Positions 16,813 to 25,262 of a stretch of 64,000 nucleotides of DNA are shown here, piece after piece. Both the position numbers and the translations under genes were made by a program. Where the stretch lies: contig CAZZNE010000006.1 of the NCBI GenBank assembly GCA_964655525.1, positions 66,753-130,752 of the forward strand, read 5' to 3'. Each line of letters opens with the position of its first letter. Positions within the stretch are counted from its first letter, which is position 1. Source of the stretch: DLAJ01 sp964655525. GTDB lineage: Bacteria; Bacillota; Clostridia; Lachnospirales; Lachnospiraceae. Below the pieces are notes generated by a model. That model was not told the origin of the DNA, ran no database searches, and was given only the letters and a program-made list of their open reading frames with translations.

Positions 16813-18759
16813 TTATGCGCGTGCGTCAAACGACTGCCGGCTTAACAGGATCGGCGGCGCTGCCCCCGCGTTCTTACTATCCTTCAGCATCTGATCGAAC
16901 ACGTTGCCGCTGTCCTCGTGATCTTTGCGAAGAAGCTCCGCTTTCATGACATAGCCCTTTCCGGCAAGCCGCCTGTCAAGCTCGTCCATATGCGCTTCCA
17001 AAAAATCAATGACGGAATCGTCCTCTAAATAAAACTTTGTGCTCACCTTCTGATTTTGCAGTGCGACATAAATATCCATATCGCCAAGGTGATCCATGCC
17101 AAGATGCAGAAACGCCGTCACCGCACCGTCCCTGCCTGCAAACCCTTTTTTATTCGTGTAAACATACAGATCGCCGTTCGCATTCTGTCCGCTCATTTTG
17201 AGCGGAAGCTGCACATACGCAAAGTTCTGGTTCAGTTCATTTAAGAACTCCACATCCCGCTCCATATTCTGAAGGCTCTTCATGGCGGAAGAATCCTGTC
17301 TGCCCGCATCCGCAAGAAGCTGCTTTAACTGCCCTGTCTGGCGCAGCACCGTTTCATACAACTCCTGCACCTGCTCCTTGGAAGCCGTCTCCTGCGGCGT
17401 TAAAAGCCATTTTTTGACCATGGCGTTTTGAAAGGACGTCCGAAACTGCGGTTCCTCTAACAGCCCCGCTAATTCCCGCCCCACACCGCGGTAGAACTGT
17501 GGGTTTTGTCCCTGCTTTGCATATGCGTCCGAAAGGTTTTTCAAAAATGCAGAAAACAGATCCTGCTGCCCATCCGTACGTACGCCGCCTTCCCCGGATA
17601 TGCTGCTGTCCGCGACAGGCGATCCGTCCTGATGCAAACCCCCAGCTGTCTTCTGCGCCTGATCTCCCGTTTCTGTCCCGTTCACACCATCCGGCCGTGC
17701 GCCGCCGTTTCCCACCATGCTGCCGTCCGCCATCAGACGCGACATGCCTTCTTTCGGATAATCCGCTGGGTTCTGCGCACCGATTTGTGCTTCTGCGGCG
17801 GCTGTTCCGTCAGACTGCATCCCGTTTTCTTTCGGTATACCGCCATCTGAAACAAGGCGCACGATGCCATCCTGCATGCTGTCCGCCGCCGGTGTATGTA
17901 CCCTGTTTTCTGCTCCCGGTACGGCTTCTTTGTCCGCCTGCAATCCGGTCTCCCCGTTCACACTACCGTCCGTGACGAGGCGTACCACTCCGTCCTGCAT
18001 GCCGTCCGCCATTTGACCGGCTGCGCCGTCCGGCACACGTCCGGTCAACCCTTCCGCAAGTTCTCCTTCCGCAAACAGCTTCGCCGCTTCGGTAAAAAGT
18101 CTGCCAAGCGCCTCATACTCTCCGTTTGCCGCCATCTCCCGCATCAGTCCGTGTATCTGTTCCCCGACTTCTCCAAAGCCGTTTACAATCTGCGCCGTAT
18201 TATTCCGATAACTCTCCATCTGCATGACACTGTCATTGGAAATCGGAATACCGAGCTGTTTCATCTGTACGAGCAGCTCCGGGGATGCTGTCTGATATTG
18301 TCCGACCAGTCCTGCCATGCCATGAAGGGATTGTCTGTCAATCCCCATGCCCTGACTCATCATTTCGTTTACCATCCGCACATGCGCATCTGTTATCGGC
18401 AGAGCCGCCGCCTGTAATGCCTTCACCGCACTGGAATCCACACTCATATTGGAATAAAGAGGAGTGAGCGTGATCTGCCTTCCCTGCATGCCGCGCACCT
18501 CAAAATCCAGCACGTCACCCTTATTCACCTGCATTCCGTTTTCCAAACGCGCCATGAACACGCCATGATCCTTTGTCTCGATCGTGACCTTTCCTGCGTC
18601 CGCTTCGATCACGGTGCCGCGAAGCTGTTCTCCCGCCTTTAGGTTCAGCTCCGGCACATTCCGGTTTGATAAGCCGGATGCGTCCGCATTGCCACGCACA
18701 CCGGTTGTCTGACTGATGGTGCTCTTACCACCCACATAATCGGACAGGTTCACGCTCAT
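16813..18759 (-). CDS. FliK-like protein with internal repeats
   Basis: The 648-residue product starts with an SH3/OB-like beta region (LNLKAGEQLRGTVIEA to about residue 100). A helical part follows, then a low-complexity middle (about 255-420) with three to four imperfect copies of a 45-50 residue unit containing QDGIVRLVSDG. The C-terminal domain of about 130 residues resembles the flagellar hook-length control (Flg_hook) fold, with GDLYVYTNKKG and LHLGMDHLG...DIYVAL. The ATG at 18757-18759 follows GGAAGGAGGGG. FliK is normally in a flagellar operon; here it stands alone next to rnhB, so the exact role is uncertain. Confidence 0.7.
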   Translation of the reverse strand: MSVNLSDYVGGKSTISQTTGVRGNADASGLSNRNVPELNLKAGEQLRGTVIEADAGKVTIETKDHGVFMARLENGMQVNKGDVLDFEVRGMQGRQITLTPLYSNMSVDSSAVKALQAAALPITDAHVRMVNEMMSQGMGIDRQSLHGMAGLVGQYQTASPELLVQMKQLGIPISNDSVMQMESYRNNTAQIVNGFGEVGEQIHGLMREMAANGEYEALGRLFTEAAKLFAEGELAEGLTGRVPDGAAGQMADGMQDGVVRLVTDGSVNGETGLQADKEAVPGAENRVHTPAADSMQDGIVRLVSDGGIPKENGMQSDGTAAAEAQIGAQNPADYPKEGMSRLMADGSMVGNGGARPDGVNGTETGDQAQKTAGGLHQDGSPVADSSISGEGGVRTDGQQDLFSAFLKNLSDAYAKQGQNPQFYRGVGRELAGLLEEPQFRTSFQNAMVKKWLLTPQETASKEQVQELYETVLRQTGQLKQLLADAGRQDSSAMKSLQNMERDVEFLNELNQNFAYVQLPLKMSGQNANGDLYVYTNKKGFAGRDGAVTAFLHLGMDHLGDMDIYVALQNQKVSTKFYLEDDSVIDFLEAHMDELDRRLAGKGYVMKAELLRKDHEDSGNVFDQMLKDSKNAGAAPPILLSRQSFDARA

Positions 18760-18886
18760 ACGCCCATCCCCTCCTTCCTGTTTGATCATTTATGCTTTTT
18801 ATTCTCTATTTTTCTTATTCTCTATCTTCCATTTCCCTATCATGCATACTTTAAACCCTTGGTCTCTGCTTTCTTCCTCCTGCACC

Positions 18887-19645
18887 CTACCCCACAAAGT
18901 TTTTGATAAAAGTTCTCCGATGGATCGGCGTTGCTCCGTATTTTTTTAGTGCCTCGATATGCGCCGCGGCACCATAACCCATATTTGACGCAAACCCGTA
19001 TTGGGGATACTGTTTGTCATACTGCACCATCAGGCGGTCTCTCGTCACTTTCGCGACAATACTTGCCGCCGCAATGGAGGCGCTCTTGGCATCTCCCTTG
19101 ATGATCGGCACCTGACGGATCGTTATCCCCGGAATCGTCACGGCATCGTTTAATAATAAATCAGGTTTTACGCTTAGCTTGCCGACAGCCTCGCGCATCG
19201 CCTCATAAGTCGCCTGTAAAATATTGATCTCGTCGATCCGTTCCGGAGCAACAAGCCCGATTCCGACTGCGACTGCCTGCTCCATAATCTGCGGATACAA
19301 TTCTTCCCGCTTTTTTGCCGACAGCTGCTTGGAATCATTGAGATATAACAGACCGCAATGCTTCGGAAGAATGACTGCTCCCGCCACGACCGGTCCCGCA
19401 AGCGGTCCGCGCCCCACCTCGTCAATCCCGCAAATATAGGCACATTCCGCATACTGCCGCTCATAGGAAAACATGGCTTCCATGCGGGCACATTCCTTTT
19501 CATACGCCTCCATGTCTCTGCGTGCTTTTCTGACAAGATCCTGTACGCTTTTTCTTGTATCACCCTCGTGTTCCTTGACAAAAGCAGGCAGCTCTGCGAT
19601 TGCGGATGCCTGTAACCGTGCTTTTATCTCTCCGATCGTATCCAT
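18887..19645 (-). CDS. rnhB: Ribonuclease HII
   Basis: The 252-residue enzyme cleaves the RNA strand of RNA/DNA hybrids and removes single ribonucleotides from DNA. The type 2 active site is visible: GIDEVGRGPLAGPVVAG supplies the first acidic pair, LNDSK the next, and the KGDAKSASIAAASIVAKVTRD block follows. An N-terminal extension of about 70 residues is common in Firmicutes. The start at 19643-19645 follows CGGAGGGAAGGG. It ends the rplS-lepB-rbgA-lepB-rnhB gene order. Confidence 0.96.
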   Translation of the reverse strand: MDTIGEIKARLQASAIAELPAFVKEHEGDTRKSVQDLVRKARRDMEAYEKECARMEAMFSYERQYAECAYICGIDEVGRGPLAGPVVAGAVILPKHCGLLYLNDSKQLSAKKREELYPQIMEQAVAVGIGLVAPERIDEINILQATYEAMREAVGKLSVKPDLLLNDAVTIPGITIRQVPIIKGDAKSASIAAASIVAKVTRDRLMVQYDKQYPQYGFASNMGYGAAAHIEALKKYGATPIHRRTFIKNFVG

Positions 19646-19678
19646 GCCCTTCCCTCCGAAATGCAAAAGAAAGCAATT

Positions 19679-20293
19679 CTATTGATGTTTTAAAAATCCG
19701 AAATCAGAAAGCGGCCAGATACGAATCCATGCCTTCCCGATGATCCGGTCGCGATGAATATTGCCAACGGATGGGTCCCTGCTGTCAGAGCTGTTATTGC
19801 GATTATCCCCAAGTACAAAATATTCATCCTTGTCAAGCGTGATCTCCGCCACCGCACGTCCCGGACTTGTCATCACTTCTGCGCCATAATCCTCCTGCAG
19901 AACCTCACCATTAATATAAATCGTCCCTTCCTGATCGATGCGCACACTTTCGCCCGGCAAACCGATAATCCGTTTGATATAATACGTTTTTTCCCTATGC
20001 TCATAAGGAAAAACAATGATGTCAAACCGCTGTGGTTCGACGAATCGATAGGAAAGCTTATCCACGATCAGATTATCACCGTCATGCAGCGTCGGACGCA
20101 TGCTGTCCCCCTGTACGCGGGTGCGCTGTCCGACATAATGGATCAACAGAAATGTCACACATAGAACGATCAGCAGATAAATGCTCATTTGCAGGATTTC
20201 CTGTCCAAGCGTCATTCGCTTTTCATCTTCCTCTGCCTGCCGTTTTTTCCTGTCTTTTCTTCTCCTTGCCATTTCTCTGTCGTCAATTCCCAT
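19679..20293 (-). CDS. lepB: Signal peptidase I (first copy)
   Basis: This type I signal peptidase removes signal peptides at the outer face of the membrane. It has a charged N-terminus, one membrane helix, the Ser box GDSMRPTL, and the Lys box YYIKRIIGLPGE, then the terminal FVLGDNRNNSSDSR motif. Catalytic Ser and Lys are both present. The start is uncertain: the ATG at 20291-20293 gives 204 residues, while an upstream ATG at 20383 would overlap rbgA by 26 bases. A second copy lies on the other side of rbgA. Confidence 0.92.
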   Translation of the reverse strand: MGIDDREMARRRKDRKKRQAEEDEKRMTLGQEILQMSIYLLIVLCVTFLLIHYVGQRTRVQGDSMRPTLHDGDNLIVDKLSYRFVEPQRFDIIVFPYEHREKTYYIKRIIGLPGESVRIDQEGTIYINGEVLQEDYGAEVMTSPGRAVAEITLDKDEYFVLGDNRNNSSDSRDPSVGNIHRDRIIGKAWIRIWPLSDFGFLKHQ

Positions 20294-20357
20294 ATCTTTT
20301 TTCACAGACTGCTCTGCTTTACCCCTTATCAAAATAGCAAATGCCCTTATTCCTATA

Positions 20358-21209
20358 TTAAAATGATTCCATAGGATTTTCAAGTGTCATTTTTCCCAGC
20401 TGTCCATTTCTGAACTCATCCAACAACAAACCCGCCGCTTTATAATAATCCGGCTCCATTCCTTTTTTATAGCATCCCCGTCGTTTACAAATCTCTTCCA
20501 GTACGACAGGCGCCTCCTGCTCTCCCGTAAGCTGATAACGTTCCTGTAATGCCTGCGGATACAATTTTTGTAACAGCGAAATCAGAGAAAGCGCAAGCTC
20601 CTCCGTCTGCAGGATCTCATCATTGATCGAGCCGATGAAGGCAAGATGCTGTCCCACAAGCGGATCTTCAAATTTCGGCCACAAAATACCCGGCGTATCC
20701 AAAAGCTCCAGCTCCTTATTGACCCTGATCCACTGTTTTCCCTTTGTCACACCCGGACGATTGCCCGTCTTCGTACAGCTTTGACCGACAAAGGTATTAA
20801 TGAACGTGGACTTTCCGACATTCGGGATGCCGGCAACCATTGCGCGGATCGGACGGTTTTTGATCCCCCTGCGTCGGTCGCGTTCGATCTTTTCCTGACA
20901 GGCTTGCCTGACAAGCAGGGAAAGCTGCTTCATACCGCTCCTTGTTTTGCTGTTGATCTCCAGCACAAAGCATCCTTTTTCACGGTAATACTGCGCCCAC
21001 AGCTTATTTTTTATATCATCGGCAAGATCCGCTTTATTCAGCAGAAGTACACGGGATTTGTTGCCCGCAAGCGAATCAATGTCAGGATTACGGCTGCTAT
21101 ACGGGATGCGCGCGTCAACCAGTTCGATCACCAGATCGATCAGCTTCATATCCTCCTGCATCATACGCTTTGCCTTCGTCATATGACCGGGATACCATTG
21201 TACGTTCAT
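20358..21209 (-). CDS. rbgA: Ribosome biogenesis GTPase RbgA (YlqF)
   Basis: The 283-residue product is a circularly permuted GTPase that finishes assembly of the 50S subunit. The motif order shows the permutation: NKADL (G4) comes first, then GIPNVGKST (G1) and DTPG (G3). The C-terminal helical domain of about 100 residues is present. It sits between two lepB genes as in many Clostridia, 12 bases after the upstream lepB. Confidence 0.95.
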   Translation of the reverse strand: MNVQWYPGHMTKAKRMMQEDMKLIDLVIELVDARIPYSSRNPDIDSLAGNKSRVLLLNKADLADDIKNKLWAQYYREKGCFVLEINSKTRSGMKQLSLLVRQACQEKIERDRRRGIKNRPIRAMVAGIPNVGKSTFINTFVGQSCTKTGNRPGVTKGKQWIRVNKELELLDTPGILWPKFEDPLVGQHLAFIGSINDEILQTEELALSLISLLQKLYPQALQERYQLTGEQEAPVVLEEICKRRGCYKKGMEPDYYKAAGLLLDEFRNGQLGKMTLENPMESF

Positions 21210-21221
21210 CTTTATGCACCT

Positions 21222-21803
21222 CTATTCGATAAATCCCATGCCCTCATAGGCGCCCTTCATGTGAAACCATGCCTTTCCGATAATGTCATCGCCATGTACG
21301 ACACCGATATTGGCTGACCGGCTGTCCTCACTGCTGTTCACATTGTCACCCAGCACAAAATATTCGTTTTTTTCAAGCGTGACGGGATATTCCGCGATTC
21401 CCGCATCGGAGATTTTGTCATACTCCACACCCATGTAGCGTTCCCCGTCAATGTAAACCTGCCCGTTTCGTATTTGGACGGTCTCTCCCGGAAGCCCGAC
21501 CACCCGCTTCACGTAGTAATGCGCGTTTTGATTCCCGTTTGGTAAAAAAACAATCACATCGCCGCGTTTGGGCGAAGATACCGTATACACCAGTTGATTG
21601 ATCAGGATCTCCTGCCCGTTTGTCAACGTCGGACTCATGGAATCCCCGATCACGCTCGTTTTAATACCGATACAGTATATGATCACAAACGCAAGGAAAA
21701 CGGCAACTGCCATGCAGAACGCCACGGTGGCGCACTCCCGCAGTACGGATTTATTCAATTTTTTCTTTTTCTGATAAAAATGCAATCCTCTTTTTCTTGC
21801 CAT
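21222..21803 (-). CDS. lepB: Signal peptidase I (second copy)
   Basis: The 193-residue product has one N-terminal membrane helix, the Ser box GDSMSPTL, the Lys box YYVKRVVGLPGE, and the terminal FVLGDNVNSSEDSR box. The frame is open for 46 more codons upstream, but that part only translates the hairpin repeats at 21826-21895. The ATG at 21801-21803 follows AAGGAAAAAG and is preferred. Two lepB copies around rbgA suggest substrate specialisation or simple duplication. Confidence 0.93.
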   Translation of the reverse strand: MARKRGLHFYQKKKKLNKSVLRECATVAFCMAVAVFLAFVIIYCIGIKTSVIGDSMSPTLTNGQEILINQLVYTVSSPKRGDVIVFLPNGNQNAHYYVKRVVGLPGETVQIRNGQVYIDGERYMGVEYDKISDAGIAEYPVTLEKNEYFVLGDNVNSSEDSRSANIGVVHGDDIIGKAWFHMKGAYEGMGFIE

Positions 21804-21825
21804 GCTCTTTTTCCTTACACCAATA

Positions 21826-21954
21826 AAAGAACGCGTAGCGTTCTTTCGAAGAAATGCCTTCGGCATTTCTTTTGAATCCGCTAAAGCGATCCTTCCGGTA
21901 CTATGAAATTTCCTATAAGTTGAAAAAGGGACGGATACCAACGTATCTGTCCCT
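21826..21954 (-). terminator. rplS terminator plus tandem hairpin repeats
   Basis: After the rplS stop a stem GGGACAGATAC/GTATCCGTCCC followed by TTTTTC (21923-21954) forms a good intrinsic terminator. Next come three modular hairpins: arms around GAATCCGC (about 21876-21893), GAAATGCC/GGCATTTC (21851-21870) and AAAGAACGC/GCGTTCTTT (21826-21847). A box reading GAAATTTCCTATAAGT (plus strand, 21905-21920) recurs with one mismatch at 31482-31497. Confidence 0.7.
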
Positions 21955-21970
21955 CCTGATCCACCGCTTT

Positions 21971-22318
21971 TTATTTTACAAGCTCTTTTACCTTTGCCTT
22001 CTTGCCGACACGGTTTCTTAAGTAATTCAGTTTCGCTCTTCTTACCTTACCGGTGCGGACTACTTCTACCTTCTCCACATTCGGGGAATGCAGCGGCCAA
22101 GTCTTCTCTACGCCGATTCCGTTGGAGTTCTTGCGTACGGTAAAGGTTGCGCGGTTGCTTCCGCCCTGCTTCTTTAATACCGTTCCCTCAAAAATCTGGA
22201 TTCTCTCGCGGTTACCCTCTTTGATCTTGCCGTATACACGTACCGTGTCACCGACATTGAACTGCGGAACCTCGTTCTTTAACTGCTCGTCTTCGATTTC
22301 CTTGATCATGTTGTTCAT
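21971..22318 (-). CDS. rplS: 50S ribosomal protein L19
   Basis: The 115-residue product is ribosomal protein L19, which sits at the interface between the subunits. The family blocks FNVGDTVRVYGKIKEGNRERIQIFEG and VRRAKLNYLRNRVGKKAKVKE are intact. The start follows AAGGAG. A promoter upstream means it can be transcribed separately from trmD; a Fic-domain gene has been placed between them. Confidence 0.98.
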   Translation of the reverse strand: MNNMIKEIEDEQLKNEVPQFNVGDTVRVYGKIKEGNRERIQIFEGTVLKKQGGSNRATFTVRKNSNGIGVEKTWPLHSPNVEKVEVVRTGKVRRAKLNYLRNRVGKKAKVKELVK

Positions 22319-22427
22319 TTCTCTATCTCCTTACGATATACTGGATGTTCTTAATACTCATGCGTAACAGAGGACCATCTTTTTATTGCAACGTGCATAG
22401 TTTACCATAACATGGATGTGATTGCAA
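22319..22427 (-). promoter_or_regulatory. rplS promoter and leader
   Basis: In minus-strand sense TTGCAA (22422-22427) and TAAACT (22399-22404) are 17 bases apart. The following leader of about 75 bases contains GATGGTCCTCTGTTACGCAT and a matching CATC, resembling the short structured leaders that precede rplS in Firmicutes (L19 leader). The RNA assignment is tentative. Confidence 0.5.
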
Positions 22428-22445
22428 GTGTTTTTTGCAGGATGC

Positions 22446-23096
22446 TTATCCGGCGCACTCATTTGTTTCAATTTCCAATGTTTTTATGCATTTCTTCAAA
22501 CAATCCTTAAGTGGCTTTAATTCATCTTTCAAATACCAATTATCTAATGTGATATTAAATTCTTCCGCATGATCTTTTCCAATCGTTAAAACGCCATTTC
22601 CTGATTCAATCAGGATCTTACTCGCAACGATTGTCGCTGTTCTTTTATTTCCATCCCAAAAGAGCTGTTGCTTACAAATATACGAAAAAAATTCGAAAGC
22701 TCTTTCCTCTGAATCTTCTATTTCATTAATCCTGTCAATTTCCTTTAATACTTTCTCCTTAATCGGAATGGTGGGGATAAAATCGCCAACTCCGACTTTC
22801 CCATTTCTCAAAACTCCCCATTGCAGGCTTTCATTTCTTGAAACAAAATCATTTATTTTGCATATATAATCCAAATCTATTGTTATGTCTACATTTTCTA
22901 TACAATATCTCCATGCATCCCGCAGATTAAGAACTGTCTGAATATCATCAACTGCCACTCCGTTGACCACCGCACCATCTATAATGGTCTGCGTCTGCGG
23001 AAATGTTACATTACAGCCCTCTATATACGCCGTGTTATAGACTAATTCGACAAACGTCTTCTTCGCCAAAAACAGATTCTGTTCCCTCGTAAGCAT
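22446..23096 (-). CDS. Fic-domain protein lacking the motif histidine
   Basis: The 216-residue product has a Fic/DOC fold. Fic enzymes usually transfer AMP or another nucleotide part to proteins. An inhibitory-helix motif of the T/SxxxEG type is present near the N-terminus (TAYIEG, residues 22-27). The core motif reads QLFWDGNKR (144-152), so the usual HxFx(D/E)GNxR has Gln in place of the catalytic His. The rest of the fold is complete and the frame is intact. It is more AT-rich than its neighbours and interrupts trmD-rplS, which suggests insertion. The start follows GAGGAG. Confidence 0.85.
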   Translation of the reverse strand: MLTREQNLFLAKKTFVELVYNTAYIEGCNVTFPQTQTIIDGAVVNGVAVDDIQTVLNLRDAWRYCIENVDITIDLDYICKINDFVSRNESLQWGVLRNGKVGVGDFIPTIPIKEKVLKEIDRINEIEDSEERAFEFFSYICKQQLFWDGNKRTATIVASKILIESGNGVLTIGKDHAEEFNITLDNWYLKDELKPLKDCLKKCIKTLEIETNECAG

Positions 23097-23136
23097 TGTG
23101 ATCTCCTCTCCATACCGATTTTCTCAATCTGCACTT

Positions 23137-23853
23137 TCATTTTTCTTTTACGGGATGCTCCGCCATGTAGCGCTCATACAGATCCGGTCTTCTCTCCTTT
23201 GTCCGAGCGATAGACTGCTCTAACCGCCATGCGTCCACCTTCGCGTGATCGCCGCTTAACAGGATTTCGGGCACGCGCCTGTCATGCCATACCTCCGGTC
23301 GGGAATACTGCGGATATTCCAAAAGATGATCGGTAAATGATTCCGTCTCCGCAGAATCATGATTGTTTAACACGCCCGGCACCAGACGCGCGATCGCATC
23401 CACCATCACCATCGCCGCAAGCTCGCCGCCCGTTAACACATAATCGCCGATCGAAATATAATCGGTAACGATTTCCTCCAGCACACGCTCATCCACGCCC
23501 TCATAATGCCCACATAAAAAAATAAGCTGTTCCTCGCTCGCAAGCTCCCTTGCCATCTCCTGATGGAAACACTTCCCCTGCGGCGTCACATAGATCGTCC
23601 GAATACGCTGTCTGGTCTTTTGCGCCGCAGTGATCGCCGCATAACAGTCATAAACAGGCTGTGCCTGCATGAGCATGCCCGCACCGCCTCCATAGGTGTA
23701 ATCGTCCACCTTTTTATGCTTGTCCGTCGTATAATCACGGATATTATAGGTATTGATCGAAATCAGCTCCCGCTGCGCCGCGCGCGCCAAAATACTGGTA
23801 TTCAGCCCGTCGCGCACCATATCGGGAAACAATGTCATAATGTGGAAGTCCAT
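23137..23853 (-). CDS. trmD: tRNA (guanine-37-N1) methyltransferase
   Basis: The 238-residue SPOUT enzyme methylates G37 of tRNAs to prevent frameshifting. It has the N-terminal FHIMTLFPDM block, the knot region with LCGHYEGVDERVLE and SIGDYVLTGGE, and the C-terminal helical domain. The start follows AAAGGA. It lies downstream of rimM, separated by two hairpin repeats. Confidence 0.97.
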   Translation of the reverse strand: MDFHIMTLFPDMVRDGLNTSILARAAQRELISINTYNIRDYTTDKHKKVDDYTYGGGAGMLMQAQPVYDCYAAITAAQKTRQRIRTIYVTPQGKCFHQEMARELASEEQLIFLCGHYEGVDERVLEEIVTDYISIGDYVLTGGELAAMVMVDAIARLVPGVLNNHDSAETESFTDHLLEYPQYSRPEVWHDRRVPEILLSGDHAKVDAWRLEQSIARTKERRPDLYERYMAEHPVKEK

Positions 23854-23892
23854 TTATTTGTTCCTTTTTGCGTATCCAAAATTTCTCAATCC

Positions 23893-23945
23893 TGGAAGAA
23901 TCACACAGCGATTCTTCGAAAGATTGGCGCACTGCGCCAATCTTT
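23893..23945. repeat. Double hairpin repeat between rimM and trmD
   Basis: Two hairpins joined by TTCGAA lie directly after the rimM stop: AAGATTGGCGC/GCGCCAATCTT and an AAGAATC/GATTCTT stem. They match the modular repeat family seen elsewhere. Their place inside a gene cluster suggests an effect on mRNA stability or partial termination. Confidence 0.65.
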
Positions 23946-23946
23946 T

Positions 23947-24477
23947 TTATTCCACAAGCCCCGGCATCAAATGCACGGTCATATGCCGTTCTTTGACATC
24001 CACAAATTTCACGCACTCTTTGATCGCCGGAAGAAGAAGCTCTTTGCCGTCCGCCTGTTTTACAACATAAACATCATTTGCCCCGGTCTGCATCACATCA
24101 TCCAGCACGCCGAGAAGGATGCCTTCGTCACTTTCCACCTGCATGCCGATCAGATCGGAAATATAATATTCATTCTCCTTTAGCGGGATCGCTTTATCTC
24201 TCGGTACATACAGTTCCGCGCCGCGCAACAGCTCCGCGTCCTCTATCGTTTTACATTCTTTGAATTTCACAATGACCATCTGCTTGAAAAATTTCACGCC
24301 CTCAATGTGCATGCACCGGTCTTCCCGGCGCTCCTGCGGATCTTTCAGCAGAACTTCCTTGTATTTCTTATAGCGCTGCGGCTCATCCGTCGTCGGGTAC
24401 ACCTTCACTTCCCCGCCTATGCCGTGCGTCGTCGCAACGCAGCCCACTCTGAATAATTCCTCCCTTGCGTCTTCCAT
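23947..24477 (-). CDS. rimM: 16S rRNA processing protein RimM
   Basis: The 176-residue product helps mature the 30S subunit head and binds ribosomal protein S19. The N-terminal RimM barrel (VGCVATTHGIGGEVKVYPTTD) and the C-terminal PRC-barrel (YYISDLIGMQV, LLLPAIKECVKFVD) are both visible. The start follows GAGGGAG. It sits between khpA and trmD as expected. Confidence 0.96.
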   Translation of the reverse strand: MEDAREELFRVGCVATTHGIGGEVKVYPTTDEPQRYKKYKEVLLKDPQERREDRCMHIEGVKFFKQMVIVKFKECKTIEDAELLRGAELYVPRDKAIPLKENEYYISDLIGMQVESDEGILLGVLDDVMQTGANDVYVVKQADGKELLLPAIKECVKFVDVKERHMTVHLMPGLVE

Positions 24478-24513
24478 CCTGCCGCTCCCTCACATCTCTT
24501 TTCCCAATTACCG

Positions 24514-24570
24514 CATTTTAAGATAAAACAGCGGTCGTTTCAATAAGACCGCTGTTTTCATCTTAAAATC
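24514..24570 (-). terminator. Long hairpin between khpA and rimM
   Basis: A long stem with arms built from ATTTTAAGAT and AAAACAGCGGTC pairs with its inverse copy about ten bases later, for more than 20 pairs in total. It lies between khpA and rimM in an otherwise conserved cluster and probably terminates or attenuates the upstream transcript. It is followed by a short repeat hairpin at 24585-24608. Confidence 0.6.
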
Positions 24571-24584
24571 ATACTCCTCATGCC

Positions 24585-24608
24585 AAGAAGAATCCGCTAT
24601 GCGAATTT
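24585..24608. repeat. Short modular hairpin repeat
   Basis: An AGAATCCGC...GCGAATTTTT hairpin, nearly the same as that at 9891-9914, lies just after khpA. Confidence 0.45.
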
Positions 24609-24638
24609 TTCCATCAAGTTCCCTGCCGGAACTCTTTT

Positions 24639-24866
24639 TCATACAATTTCTACATCCACACGTTTATTATCCTTTGAAGATGCCGCTTTTACCACGGATC
24701 GGATCGCCTTTGCGATTCTTCCCTGTTTACCGATAACTTTACCCATATCGGCAGGCGCAACATGGAGTTCAACGGTCACATTTCGACCGTTCTCCTTTTC
24801 CGTGACAACAACCTCATCGGGATAATCAACAAGTGCCTTTGCAATTACCTCTACCAATTCTTTCAT
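24639..24866 (-). CDS. khpA: KH-domain RNA-binding protein
   Basis: The 75-residue product is a single KH domain with the RNA-binding loop GKQGR (in GKVIGKQGRIAKAIR). This KhpA/YlqC family works with KhpB in RNA binding and cell-size control in Gram-positive bacteria. Two ATG codons are adjacent; the second (24864-24866) is better spaced from GGAGGTGG. It lies downstream of rpsP as usual. Confidence 0.93.
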   Translation of the reverse strand: MKELVEVIAKALVDYPDEVVVTEKENGRNVTVELHVAPADMGKVIGKQGRIAKAIRSVVKAASSKDNKRVDVEIV

Positions 24867-24920
24867 CATCCACCTCCGAAAGACACACGCCGTTAAACAA
24901 TGGGTTTTCTTGAAGCATTC

Positions 24921-25166
24921 TTACTTCTCGATGCCGGCATTCTTTAACAGTCTTGCAACGGTCTCCGTCGGCTGCGCGCCGTTTGCGAGCCACTTCTTTG
25001 CAAGCTCCTCGTTCACCTTTACGGTTGCCGTCTCCGTGTTCGGATCATAGGTGCCGATCTCCTCAATGCACTTACCGTTTCTGGATACTCTCGAATCAGC
25101 TACCACGATTCTGTAAAGCGGTCTCTTCTTCTGTCCGATTCTTCTTAATCTGATCTTTACTGCCAT
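24921..25166 (-). CDS. rpsP: 30S ribosomal protein S16
   Basis: The 81-residue product is ribosomal protein S16 (KIRLRRIGQKKRPLYRIVVADSR block). The frame starts five codons earlier, but the ATG at 25164-25166 follows GGAGGAAAAG and gives the family N-terminus MAVKIRL. It lies between ffh and khpA. Confidence 0.98.
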   Translation of the reverse strand: MAVKIRLRRIGQKKRPLYRIVVADSRVSRNGKCIEEIGTYDPNTETATVKVNEELAKKWLANGAQPTETVARLLKNAGIEK

Positions 25167-25262
25167 GTTCTTTTCCTCCAAAGTATCTGTTTGTTTTTTG
25201 TTTCCGAGGCTGCATATCCTATTCGCAGCCGCGATTTATAGGATGGACTCCGCTTATTTTCG

